Assembly: GCA_030951095.1 (NCBI GenBank)
Contig: JAUZQI010000074.1
Location: 1-7,512 of the forward strand
DNA from: Mariprofundus sp.
GTDB taxonomy: Bacteria; Pseudomonadota; Zetaproteobacteria; Mariprofundales; Mariprofundaceae
Reading direction: 5' to 3'
Length of the DNA: 7,512 bases
Shown here: positions 1 through 6,771 of the stretch, piece after piece
How positions within the stretch are numbered: the first letter of the stretch is position 1
Layout of the letters: each line of letters begins with the position of its first letter
Translations under genes and position numbers: made by a program
The notes under the pieces: generated by a model
What the model was told of the DNA's origin: nothing
Database searches by the model: none
The model's input: the letters and a program-made list of their open reading frames with translations, nothing else

Positions 1-1486
1 CCTGGTCCACCGGGATGCCGCCCGCACCAAGCGTATACTTGTGAGTCGAATTCCAGATTTCGGGTGCAAATGCAGTCTGAATCAATGCGGTATACGTATC
101 TGTTATACCATTGCCGGGAGAGTTGGAAACTCCACCCAGCACACTGTCGGTGGGATCCACCAACTGTGTACCCAATGCCACAAGACCCGGATCAAGCAAC
201 TTCTTACCCAGAGTCGGGAAGTTTTTACCCCCATGTGACATTTCGAAATCACTCAGTGGAGGCCCGACAGCCTGAGATGCCAGACTGGATTTGTTCAGTC
301 CGGTCACGACAAATGGTGCCGGGACAGAGCCCGCAACAAATGGAATCGCAGTTCTCAATATCGGCGTACCAGCCAGCGCAGTAACCGTTGTGTCAAGATT
401 GCCAAATGGGTTGACGCCATTGAAATGATGCCGTGCCCTACCATCCAGGAAGTTACGCAGATTGAACACCGCATTGATCGCAGTCGGCGCATTGCGCCCG
501 GTAACCCTGCGCACATTCACGCCACCCACCGAGAAACCATTGGCATCGGGGAAGATCGGATTGGCTATGCTGTTTTCAACGCCGGAACCCGGATTCAGAC
601 TCAAGAACAGACGATCAAACACGCCTTCAGCACCAACAACATCATCGGTCGTGCGTAGAACGCCTGAGAATCGGTCATCAGGTATGTTGAACAGATGCAG
701 CGGAAACAAGGCTGATGTGAGCGTTTGATTGGGGCCGAGGGCAGGTGCAAGTGCATCATTGAATTTAAACACGCCGTTCGGGCCACTACTCATGGTATTC
801 TTAATCCGGTTATCCACACCGGCATTGAAATGGCACGATGCACAGGCCTGACCATTACTACCCACTTGCATATCCCAGAACAACGCCTTACCCAGTTTGA
901 GGGCTGCTGCCCTGGCTGCCAACGTATCCGGGACATACTGGTTCAGACCGGAACCAGCGACCTCAGCGCTAACAGGGACAACGGGAATGGTGTTGAGCGG
1001 GACAGGTGCATCCCTCAAGGATTTCGGCAATATGCCAACCAGTTCATTGGTAAAATTCACCACAACCTGATTAGAAGTTGAAAGCCTGCCATCCGAAGCC
1101 GTCACTGTGAATGTGTATAGACCGATCGTAGTTAAGTTAACCATAACGGCAGTAGATTTGCTGCCAGTAGACGGACTAAATGTCGCTGTCCCCGGAGCAG
1201 ACCCCGGCAAGGTAACCGGACTGGGGGCAAAGCTGGTGAATGTCCACTGAATTGTTAACGGATTTCCATCCGGATCAGAAATAGTTGCAGTCAACGGCAC
1301 ACCCGCAGTTGCAACAGTAATCGTGAAATCAGCACCGGCAAAAACCACCGGAGCATGATTCACTGCAGCGCCACCGCCGCCGCCACATGAGGCCAGCAAC
1401 AGAGAAAAAGAAATAAGCATTGATATTCGTAAAAAGGATACAGCCTGACTATAAAGACCAAAGATATTAACATTAAAAATACGCAT
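1..1486 (-). CDS. PKD-domain di-haem cytochrome c peroxidase lipoprotein (CCP/MauG family), C-terminus beyond window
   Basis: The 495 visible codons are open and run off the left edge. The ATG at 1484-1486 is preceded by a GGGAGAGG Shine-Dalgarno stretch. Residues 1-34 form a lipoprotein signal with lipobox L31-A32-S33-C34, followed by a Gly-rich tether, so the mature protein should be a membrane-anchored periplasmic lipoprotein. Residues about 43-146 resemble a PKD/cadherin-like beta-sandwich (HAPVVFAGAD, SDPDGNPLTIQWTF, YTFTVTASDG). The peroxidase part follows, with haem c motif C215-A-S-C218-H219 and family blocks RNAPTAINAVFNLRNFLDGR and FNGVNPFG, then an FEMSHGG segment. Bacterial CCP/MauG enzymes carry two c-type haems and reduce hydrogen peroxide or oxidise protein or small substrates in the periplasm. 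No second CxxCH occurs in the 276 residues after the first, so the second haem must lie past the edge, as in the long variants of the family. The substrate cannot be told. It appears to be transcribed from its own promoter, separately from smc. Confidence 0.9.
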   Translation of the reverse strand, partial: MRIFNVNIFGLYSQAVSFLRISMLISFSLLLASCGGGGGAAVNHAPVVFAGADFTITVATAGVPLTATISDPDGNPLTIQWTFTSFAPSPVTLPGSAPGTATFSPSTGSKSTAVMVNLTTIGLYTFTVTASDGRLSTSNQVVVNFTNELVGILPKSLRDAPVPLNTIPVVPVSAEVAGSGLNQYVPDTLAARAAALKLGKALFWDMQVGSNGQACASCHFNAGVDNRIKNTMSSGPNGVFKFNDALAPALGPNQTLTSALFPLHLFNIPDDRFSGVLRTTDDVVGAEGVFDRLFLSLNPGSGVENSIANPIFPDANGFSVGGVNVRRVTGRNAPTAINAVFNLRNFLDGRARHHFNGVNPFGNLDTTVTALAGTPILRTAIPFVAGSVPAPFVVTGLNKSSLASQAVGPPLSDFEMSHGGKNFPTLGKKLLDPGLVALGTQLVDPTDSVLGGVSNSPGNGITDTYTALIQTAFAPEIWNSTHKYTLGAGGIPVDQ

Positions 1487-1756
1487 TATTCCTCTCCCAA
1501 GCATATATTTGGCGAATCGAAACACCAACAATACCCGACTGAATTAATCACCTATTCCAAAAGTTGTCAAGGTATAGTAAATTACAACCGACAAAATGAC
1601 TCAGGCAGATCGCTTGAAAAATAACATCCATTTATTTTTCATGTTCCTGTCAAGCTTGTCGTATTAAGCAACACATCTGCCCTGTACGCTGATGGCAAAA
1701 AGAGCGCCTGAATTGAACACCCTCCTAAAGAGAAAAACGCTGCCTCCGACCTCTAA
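1487..1756. other. Intergenic region between the miniature element and the peroxidase gene
   Basis: About 270 bp with no convincing gene. It holds a candidate promoter for the peroxidase gene (1543-1570) and the ribosome binding site just upstream of its ATG. On the minus strand, a GTG near 1720 after GGAGG could start an 18-codon peptide ending at 1664. It matches nothing I know and I do not call it. An 8-bp palindrome (CAAGCTTG, near 1651-1658) lacks a T-run, so it is not called a terminator. zipA, the usual gene after smc in betaproteobacteria, is not recognisable here. Confidence 0.6.
1543..1570 (-). promoter_or_regulatory. Candidate sigma70 promoter for the peroxidase lipoprotein gene
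   Basis: Read on the minus strand, there is a perfect -35 box TTGACA (1565-1570), a 16-bp spacer and a -10-like ATTAAT (1543-1548, four of six consensus bases). Transcription would start near 1536 and give a leader of about 50 nt before the ATG at 1486. The location in the AT-rich gap just upstream of the start codon supports it. The spacer is one base shorter than ideal and the -10 box is imperfect. No operator is apparent. Confidence 0.5.
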
Positions 1757-1916
1757 GGAAGCGCTGATCAAGCCATGATTCACGATCCTGCATGGGAAAT
1801 GAACGATTTCTTCGTTAAAGATTTGAGTCATAGCGGTGCTATGAATTGCAATCTTTGCCTTGAGCTCCTTCATTTCCCATTGCGGTCTCATCAAACCAGA
1901 TTTAATCAGCACTTCC
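1757..1916 (-). mobile_element. 160-bp miniature inverted-repeat element (MITE) with IS5-like ends, copy 1, at the smc stop codon
   Basis: A 160-bp unit that recurs in opposite orientation at 5637-5796 with 144 of 160 bases identical and no gaps. The ends are inverted repeats: GGAAGTGCTGATTAAA at the 1916 end and GGAAGCGCTGATCAAG at the 1757 end. A second inner pair (AATGGGAAATG / CATGGGAAATG) makes the outer 49 nt on each side an imperfect palindrome. It is flanked by perfect 4-bp direct repeats: CTAA at 1753-1756 and 1917-1920, reading TTAG on the element's strand. GGAAG termini with a YTAR target duplication are typical of the IS5 group, so I infer a non-autonomous derivative mobilised by an IS5-type transposase encoded elsewhere. 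It carries no transposase. The TTAG at the 1917 side supplies the TAG stop of smc. Confidence 0.85.
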
Positions 1917-4900
1917 CTAATGCGGCACATTCTCCAAATCAACGGCAACGATTTTTGAAACGCCGGGCTCGGGCATGGATACGCCGATCAATCGATCAGC
2001 CTTTTGCATGGTGATTTTGTTATGCGAAATAGATAGAAACTGCACACGATCGGCAAGCTCACGCACCATATCGGCAAATCGGCCAACATTGGCATCATCC
2101 AGTGGTGCATCAACCTCATCAAGTACACAGAATGGTGCCGGTTTAATCTTGAAAATGGAGAATACCAGCGCCACCGCCGTCAACGCCTTTTCGCCACCTG
2201 AAAGCAAGGTAACATCTTGCAAACGCTTGCCCGGTGGTTGCGCAATGACTTCTACGCCAGCGGTCAATACATCATCCGAATCCAGCCTTAATTCAGCTCG
2301 ACCACCGCCAAACAGCTGAGGAAATGTCTGCTTGAAATAGATATTGGTTTGCTCAAACACTTCCTTGAAACGCTGACGCGTGGTGCGATCAATGCGTGCA
2401 ATGGTTTCGGCCAGTGTAGCCAGGCTTGTTTCCAGATCCGATACCTGCCCGGCCAGAAAACCCTCACGTTCACTGGCCTGCTCGAATTCCTCGATAGCGA
2501 GCAAATTGACCGGCCCAAAGCGCCCCAGCCGCTCCTCCAGTTCCCCGGCACGTTGCATGATCACCTCGGCATCCAGTTTCTCATCGCCAAGATCAATACG
2601 CTGCAGCAAATCGGCAGCAGTACTTTGACAGCGCGTTTGAATCTCGGTTTCCACATCCTGTAAACGCGTTTCATCCTGCGCCTGCTGTACCTCGATACTC
2701 TGCCGATGTTCCGCCGCCAGTTGTAGATGTTGCCGAATCTGTCGCTCACCACGCTCGGATTCATGTTGTAACTGCTGCAACATATGGCCCCGGGTGCGCA
2801 CCTCATTCATCGCCTGATGCGCCTTTTCCACAGCTCCTACAGCATGCGTCAGCTGCTGATCCAGTTCATGTTGATCTCTAGCTTGATTCAGATTTTCTTC
2901 AACCTGTTTTTGTCGTGCTCTATCGTTCTCGATTTGTCCTTTCAGGCGATGTTCTTCCTGTGACAACCGCTCCGATTCACGCAACAAATTATCACGCGCC
3001 TGGGCAAATAGCGCCATGGCCTGATCTGCCTGAGCCAACAGATGGCGAGCCTGCGCCAGCTCTTGCTCTGCCTGCCGCACCATATCATTCTGACTGTTCA
3101 GTTTTTCTTCTGACCGATCCAGCACCTGCTGATCCACATGGGTGGCCTGCGCCGCCTGTGACAACCAGTGTTTGCGCTCTTCAGTAACGGCCACCAAATC
3201 ACTTTGCAAGCGCTGTTGATGCTTCTGCAGCGATTCAACCTCTGCCTGCAACCGGCCCACAGCAGCAACAAATCCGTGATAATCGCTCTCGCTTTGCATC
3301 GCCGCCAGATGCGCCTGCTGCCAAACCTGCTGCTGTCGTTCCAGCGCATGCTCTGATTCCTCAAACTGCTGTTTTACCTGAATCAGTAGCGCCTCTTCCC
3401 TCCCCCGTTGCGATTCGGCATCCCGCAATTTGCGCCGTATTGCCAGTTGCCCGGCAGTACGGTTTCCAGCCGGTGGAACAAGCCAGCCACTATCTTCCCT
3501 GCGCCAGCCATCGCGGCTCACACAACATCCCGCCAATCCTTCTACCTGAATAATCTCATCGACCAGAGTAACAGGAGCAAACACATCAAACAGCGGATGC
3601 TCTGGTCCCATTCCCATAGCATCCGCCAGCGAACTATTCTGCCCTGATGCGGAAGCATGCTGTCCGGAAAACAAGGCAACGGGTACGCCGCTGACCTGAT
3701 TCATAATTTCTTTCCAGTCACCCCCGGCTGTAACGGATACTCCGGCAGGAATCCGCACATTGGCCGAACGCCCGCGCAATGCGGCGGCCACAGCCGCCTC
3801 CAGACCTTCCGGAACGTGCAGTGATTCATCCATCCAAACACCGCCTCTGGCTCTGATAGCATCCCGCAGCGTTTCAGACACATCCTGATTTTTGGTGCGC
3901 CCACGCAATTCCTGTACCACACCGTTCAACTCACGCAGGCTTGCTTCCTGTGCATTCAGAGCCTGCAAGCTCTGCTCCCGCTTGCTACGGCAACCTTCCA
4001 GATTTTCCTGCGCGGTTTCCAGATCAACCTCACAACTCCGGCGTGCATGTTGCACAGCTGCCAGCTTTTGCTCTGTGTCTTGCAAAGTGCTGGTTTGCTC
4101 ATTCTGTTGATTTCCCAGCTCTACCAGTCGTTCGTTGAGTTGCCGTTCCCTTGCTTCCAGTCGCTCCAGCGCCTGCTCCGCTTGTTGGCGTTGTAGCAGC
4201 GATTGCTCATTGCTATGACGCAGACGCTCGAATTCAGCCAATAACCTGTCCCGCTGTTCGCCTTGCTCATGATAACGGGTCAACGCTGCATGAACTGATT
4301 CATCTGCTATCCGCTGATTATCCTGCAATACTGAATCATTCTGGCTGGAGAGCTGCTGTTTGATTTGCTCGATTTCGGTGACAAGTTGCTGTTGTCGCCC
4401 GGTCATCTCGGCAATATGGCTTTCCAGAACCTGTTTTCGCTCAGCAAGCAGGCGTCGATCTCCGGCCATGCGCTCTGCCTGCTGTTGCAGATCTGCCCGT
4501 TGTCGCTCGGCATGGCGCAATTCATCCTGTATGCCCTGAGCCTCGCTTTCATGTGCAATCACCCGTTCTCTCGCTGCACTGACCTCCTTCTCACAATGCG
4601 CCAGTTGCTGCGCCACATCAGCTTCAGTCGTGCGTGCTTTAGCCAATTGTTGCTCGATGGCCTGATAATTCTGCTGCAAGGAACGATAACGCAAAGCAAG
4701 ATTAATCGATTGCATCTGACTAAATTCATACTGCATTTTTTTAAAGCGTTCTGCCCGGGAAGCCTGCTGTTTCAGACTGCGGCACTGGCTGCGCACCTCT
4801 TCCAGCAAATCAAGCACGCGATCAAGGTTCTGTCGGGTGTCTTTCATACGGCGCTCTGATTCACGGCGGCGTGATCGGTATTTCATTACCCCGGCGGCTT

Positions 4901-5396
4901 CCTCGAAAATCACCCGCCGCTCTTCCGGCTTGGCTGTCACCATGCGTGCAATCGAACCCTGCTCGACAATCGCATAAGCGCGCGTGGAAATGCCGGTATC
5001 CAGAAACAGATCCACCACATCCTTGATTCGCACCATTTTACCATTGATAAATGCATCCGAACCACCGTCCCGGGTCAAACGACGGCGAATCCGGATTTCA
5101 TCCAGTTCATGGTAAGGTGAGGAAAGGGCACCTTTATCAATAGCAAAAGTCAGTTCAACATCACAGATAGCAACCGGGGCGCGTGTATCGGATCCCTGAA
5201 AAATCAGATCATCCATCACGCCACCGCGCAAATGCCTGGCCGAATGTTCACCGAGCACCCAGCGCAGCGCATCAACGATATTCGACTTGCCACAGCCATT
5301 CGGCCCGACAATCGCGGTGATACCCTGATCCAGATCTATTTTAGTCGGATCGACAAATGATTTGAAGCCAGCCATTTCAAGCCGCTTTAACCGCAT
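1917..5396 (-). CDS. smc: Chromosome partition/condensation ATPase SMC
   Basis: Complete 1159-residue SMC, the usual length. It forms a homodimer that, with ScpA and ScpB, extrudes DNA loops to compact and segregate the chromosome. The N-terminal head begins with the family-typical MRLKRLEMAGFKSF. Walker A GPNGCGKSN is at residues 31-39, and a Q-loop region (VEQGSIARM, residues 144-152) is followed by EEAAGV. Gln/Glu-rich coiled coil spans about 175-505. The hinge is about 515-650 and begins with the GGVWMDESLHVPEG block. The returning coiled coil spans about 655-950. The C-terminal head starts near GPVN (961-964), with ABC signature LSGGEKA (1065-1071), Walker B FCVLDEVDAPLDD (from 1089) and switch histidine H1125 (SISHNK). 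All catalytic elements are present. The start ATG at 5394-5396 has only a weak GAG-type ribosome site, but it matches the family start. The TAG stop (1917-1919) coincides with the target duplication of the adjacent miniature element, so coding sequence is not lost. zipA and ligA, usual downstream partners, are not seen. Confidence 0.98.
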   Translation of the reverse strand: MRLKRLEMAGFKSFVDPTKIDLDQGITAIVGPNGCGKSNIVDALRWVLGEHSARHLRGGVMDDLIFQGSDTRAPVAICDVELTFAIDKGALSSPYHELDEIRIRRRLTRDGGSDAFINGKMVRIKDVVDLFLDTGISTRAYAIVEQGSIARMVTAKPEERRVIFEEAAGVMKYRSRRRESERRMKDTRQNLDRVLDLLEEVRSQCRSLKQQASRAERFKKMQYEFSQMQSINLALRYRSLQQNYQAIEQQLAKARTTEADVAQQLAHCEKEVSAARERVIAHESEAQGIQDELRHAERQRADLQQQAERMAGDRRLLAERKQVLESHIAEMTGRQQQLVTEIEQIKQQLSSQNDSVLQDNQRIADESVHAALTRYHEQGEQRDRLLAEFERLRHSNEQSLLQRQQAEQALERLEARERQLNERLVELGNQQNEQTSTLQDTEQKLAAVQHARRSCEVDLETAQENLEGCRSKREQSLQALNAQEASLRELNGVVQELRGRTKNQDVSETLRDAIRARGGVWMDESLHVPEGLEAAVAAALRGRSANVRIPAGVSVTAGGDWKEIMNQVSGVPVALFSGQHASASGQNSSLADAMGMGPEHPLFDVFAPVTLVDEIIQVEGLAGCCVSRDGWRREDSGWLVPPAGNRTAGQLAIRRKLRDAESQRGREEALLIQVKQQFEESEHALERQQQVWQQAHLAAMQSESDYHGFVAAVGRLQAEVESLQKHQQRLQSDLVAVTEERKHWLSQAAQATHVDQQVLDRSEEKLNSQNDMVRQAEQELAQARHLLAQADQAMALFAQARDNLLRESERLSQEEHRLKGQIENDRARQKQVEENLNQARDQHELDQQLTHAVGAVEKAHQAMNEVRTRGHMLQQLQHESERGERQIRQHLQLAAEHRQSIEVQQAQDETRLQDVETEIQTRCQSTAADLLQRIDLGDEKLDAEVIMQRAGELEERLGRFGPVNLLAIEEFEQASEREGFLAGQVSDLETSLATLAETIARIDRTTRQRFKEVFEQTNIYFKQTFPQLFGGGRAELRLDSDDVLTAGVEVIAQPPGKRLQDVTLLSGGEKALTAVALVFSIFKIKPAPFCVLDEVDAPLDDANVGRFADMVRELADRVQFLSISHNKITMQKADRLIGVSMPEPGVSKIVAVDLENVPH

Positions 5397-5636
5397 TGAC
5401 TAATCACTCGGTATATCCTGTAATAATGAAGCCCCTCTCCCTGTTCATTAGCTAACATTCGCAGGAAAATGCTGCGACTTCAAGCACAGGCAAGCTTTTT
5501 TACCACAAAAGACGCAAAGGAAAGACAATATATGCGTTGAACCCGGACAGGTAGATCGTCTTTTTATGCGATGCTTCTACTTTGCGTTTGTTGCATCCTT
5601 TGCGGTAAATGTTTAACCCGTCTTTGATTTACCCAG
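5397..5636. other. Intergenic region upstream of smc
   Basis: About 240 bp between the start of smc and the second miniature element, without a plausible gene on either strand. It must contain the smc leader and, if smc is not co-transcribed with the permease, its promoter. I could not find a minus-strand -35/-10 pair good enough to call; CATTAT near 5422-5427 resembles a -10 but has no matching -35. The main recognisable structure is the inverted repeat at 5499-5609. Confidence 0.6.
5499..5609. repeat. Short palindromic repeat unit with 19-bp inverted arms (TTTACCrCAAArGAyGCAA)
   Basis: The left arm TTTACCACAAAAGACGCAA (5499-5517) and the reverse complement of the right arm at 5591-5609, TTTACCGCAAAGGATGCAA, agree at 16 of 19 positions. 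The three differences are transitions. The arms enclose about 73 bp with further CGCAAAG-like pieces (CGCAAAGG at 5513-5520, and CTTTGCG around 5580) and no open reading frame. This looks like a dispersed intergenic repeat, either a REP/BIME-like unit or a tiny MITE. As RNA it could fold into a long interrupted hairpin upstream of smc. I see no obvious target duplication. Confidence 0.5.
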
Positions 5637-5796
5637 GGACGCCTTGATTAAATATGGTTTGATGAGACCGCAATGGGAAATGGAGGAGTTCAATGCAAAG
5701 GTTGCAAGGCATAGTACCGCTATGGCTCAAATCTTTAACGAAGAAATCGTTCATTTCACATGCAGGATCGCGAATCATGGTTTGATCAGCGCTTCC
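5637..5796 (+). mobile_element. 160-bp miniature inverted-repeat element (MITE) with IS5-like ends, copy 2, at the permease 3' end
   Basis: The same 160-bp unit as at 1757-1916, in inverted orientation, with 16 substitutions and no indels. The right terminus (reverse complement GGAAGCGCTGATCAAA) is intact. The left terminus is eroded (GGACGCCTTGATTAAA, four differences from copy 1). The flanks read CCAG (5633-5636) and CTAG (5797-5800), interpretable as an originally identical CTAG target duplication with one later change, which fits the YTAR preference of the IS5 group. Erosion of the left end and flank suggests this copy is the older or less constrained of the two. A 46-codon reading frame crosses both copies, but most differences between them change amino acids, so it is not under protein selection. 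Its right end supplies the last codons and stop of the permease gene. Confidence 0.85.
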
Positions 5797-6463
5797 CTAG
5801 ATGGTTCATCACCAGAAAACTGATCAGGCAGGCAACAAAGCTGGAGGCGACAATCATGTAAAGCACGATCAACTGTGCTGTCGCTGCAGCCATCGGTGCT
5901 GCGCCGGCCAGAATCATGCCGACAAAAATACCCGGCATGTGTACCAGACCGACCACCCGTAGCGTATCAATGGTCGGAATCATGGCGGTTTTTAAACCTG
6001 TGCCTACGTCACTGCCCGAGTTCAGCCGCTCAAACATAATAGAAATCGCGTTCATGCCATTGGCGGCAACCATACTGCCCAGCGGCACCAGTGTGCGGGT
6101 ATCGTCACCAATCGCACCGCTCACGGCCAGCCATGGCAGCGTCACTAGCGCGGCGCAGATTAGGCCGATGCTGGCGGCAATCCATGCATGGCGCTGACCA
6201 TCGAAGTGGCTGGCGCTATTGTGCCCGGCCAACACGCAGAAGCCGGAAATCAGTAGCGCCTGTGCAAGATGCGAGCGGATATCGAAGATCCAGTGCAATA
6301 CAAATGCCAGCGCCAATAATTGCACCAGACCACGGCCAGAGGCGATAAGCATGCGCCGGGACAGGCCAAGCCCCTCGCGTTTGGCCCACAGCGAGACACT
6401 GGCAATGAGCAGCCAAGCCGCCAGCAGCTTGATGAGCGTATCGGTTAATTGTCCGTCAAACAT
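5786..6463 (-). CDS. FetB/YbbM-like (UPF0014) inner-membrane ABC permease with shortened cytoplasmic loop
   Basis: A 225-residue, very hydrophobic protein with about seven membrane segments (roughly 8-27, 39-60, 66-82, 93-116, 125-146, 168-187, 192-218). Family blocks are SGRGLVQLLALAFVLHWIF (42-60), PLGSMVAANGMNAISI (127-142), MIPTID (161-166) and VGLVHMPGIFVGMILAGAAP (171-190). These match UPF0014/FetB, the membrane partner of the FetA ATPase, implicated in iron export and peroxide resistance in E. coli. I chose the ATG at 6461-6463 because GGGGG lies 5 nt upstream; the longer in-frame start at 6538 adds 25 polar residues with no ribosome site. Two oddities stand out. Between FERL and MIPTID only about 14 residues remain, where E. 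coli FetB has roughly 25 more, including the LSLGATPKQA stretch that should contact the ATPase. Also, the last residues and TGA lie in the miniature element. No fetA is adjacent. Function is therefore doubtful. Confidence 0.75.
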   Translation of the reverse strand: MFDGQLTDTLIKLLAAWLLIASVSLWAKREGLGLSRRMLIASGRGLVQLLALAFVLHWIFDIRSHLAQALLISGFCVLAGHNSASHFDGQRHAWIAASIGLICAALVTLPWLAVSGAIGDDTRTLVPLGSMVAANGMNAISIMFERLNSGSDVGTGLKTAMIPTIDTLRVVGLVHMPGIFVGMILAGAAPMAAATAQLIVLYMIVASSFVACLISFLVMNHLGKR

Positions 6464-6619
6464 TGAAACCCCCTGATTCTTCCGCAGATAGTAACGGGTG
6501 GCGGATTCAGCGTCTTGCAAGAAATATCTCGGTACCACTTACATGGAATTGGAGATAGCACGGGCATGGTATAAAATATAATCTTCGCAGCCATGATGCA
6601 TTCACGGATCGCCGCACAT

Positions 6620-6646
6620 AAAAAAACCGGACGCAAAGCGCCCGGT
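6620..6646 (-). terminator. Rho-independent terminator behind the tRNA-Ala 3' fragment
   Basis: On the minus strand ACCGGGCGC, a TTT loop and GCGTCCGGT (6626-6646) form a 9-bp GC-rich stem with one G-T pair. A run of seven T residues follows (6620-6626, the last base being the stem's closing T). It lies 20 nt past the CCA end of the tRNA fragment, the right place for the terminator of the original tRNA gene. It would also stop transcription coming from the relaxase genes before the permease. Confidence 0.85.
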
Positions 6647-6666
6647 TTTCGATATAATGCAGAATT

Positions 6667-6689
6667 TGGTGGAGCCAAACGGGATCGAA
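6667..6689 (-). other. Orphan tRNA-Ala 3'-end fragment, probable attachment site (att) of an integrated element
   Basis: On the minus strand these 23 bases read TTCGATC (T-loop), CCGTT (T-stem 3' side), TGGCTCC (acceptor 3' side), then ACCA. They differ at two positions from the corresponding end of E. coli tRNA-Ala (GGC). The bases before TTCGATC do not pair with CCGTT, and no anticodon or D-arm precedes them, so only the 3' end exists. Tyrosine integrases commonly recombine in tRNA 3' ends: one junction keeps an intact tRNA and the other is left with just this segment, followed by the native terminator. Both signs are met here, and a conjugative relaxase lies on the other side. The intact tRNA-Ala and probably the integrase would lie to the right of the window. 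Confidence 0.75.
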
Positions 6690-6771
6690 TTCATCGCTCC
6701 TATTTTAGCCCTCTAAACCGTTACCATTAAACAAAAAACCTGAGTTCCACACATCAAGGCGAAACCACTCA

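Larger units (their letters stand above)
6464..6771. other. Intergenic region between the permease and the conjugative-element genes
   Basis: About 308 bp without a supported gene. From right to left it contains an AT-rich stretch belonging to the integrated element (6690-6771), the tRNA-Ala 3' fragment (6667-6689), an intrinsic terminator (6620-6646) and the leader of the permease gene. The leader has AT-rich TATATTTTATACC on the minus strand near 6567-6581, which might include a -10 box, but no acceptable -35 pairs with it. Confidence 0.55.

Noticed and set aside
725..1081. 118-codon plus-strand open frame, with others at 41-384 and 425-728
   Set aside because: All are opposite the peroxidase lipoprotein gene, which has a convincing signal peptide, haem motif and family blocks on the minus strand.
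1664..1948. 94-codon minus-strand open frame crossing the end of smc, the first miniature element and its flank
   Set aside because: It begins inside smc in another frame, has no ribosome site and owes most of its length to the repeat. The equivalent frame in the other copy differs mostly by amino-acid-changing substitutions, so there is no sign of protein selection.
4365..4859. 164-codon plus-strand open frame antisense to smc
   Set aside because: It lies wholly opposite the smc coiled-coil coding region, whose repetitive Gln/Glu/Leu codons leave antisense frames open by chance. No ribosome site or recognisable family.
1757..5796. A composite transposon carrying smc
   Set aside because: Each miniature element has its own YTAR-like target flanks and neither encodes a transposase, so two separate insertions explain the arrangement better.
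5662..5823. 53-codon plus-strand open frame inside the second miniature element
   Set aside because: It is the counterpart of the frame in copy 1, too short and not matching the start of any transposase I know. It also overlaps the end of the permease gene antisense.
6445..6678. 77-codon minus-strand open frame between the tRNA fragment and the permease
   Set aside because: It begins in the tRNA fragment, runs through the terminator hairpin and overlaps the permease start in another frame; composition and lack of a ribosome site argue against a gene.
6660..6760. A complete tRNA or the 3' end of tmRNA
   Set aside because: Only the T-loop, T-stem 3' side and acceptor 3' side are present. The upstream bases cannot form the T-stem, anticodon or D-arm, and the closest match is tRNA-Ala, not tmRNA.
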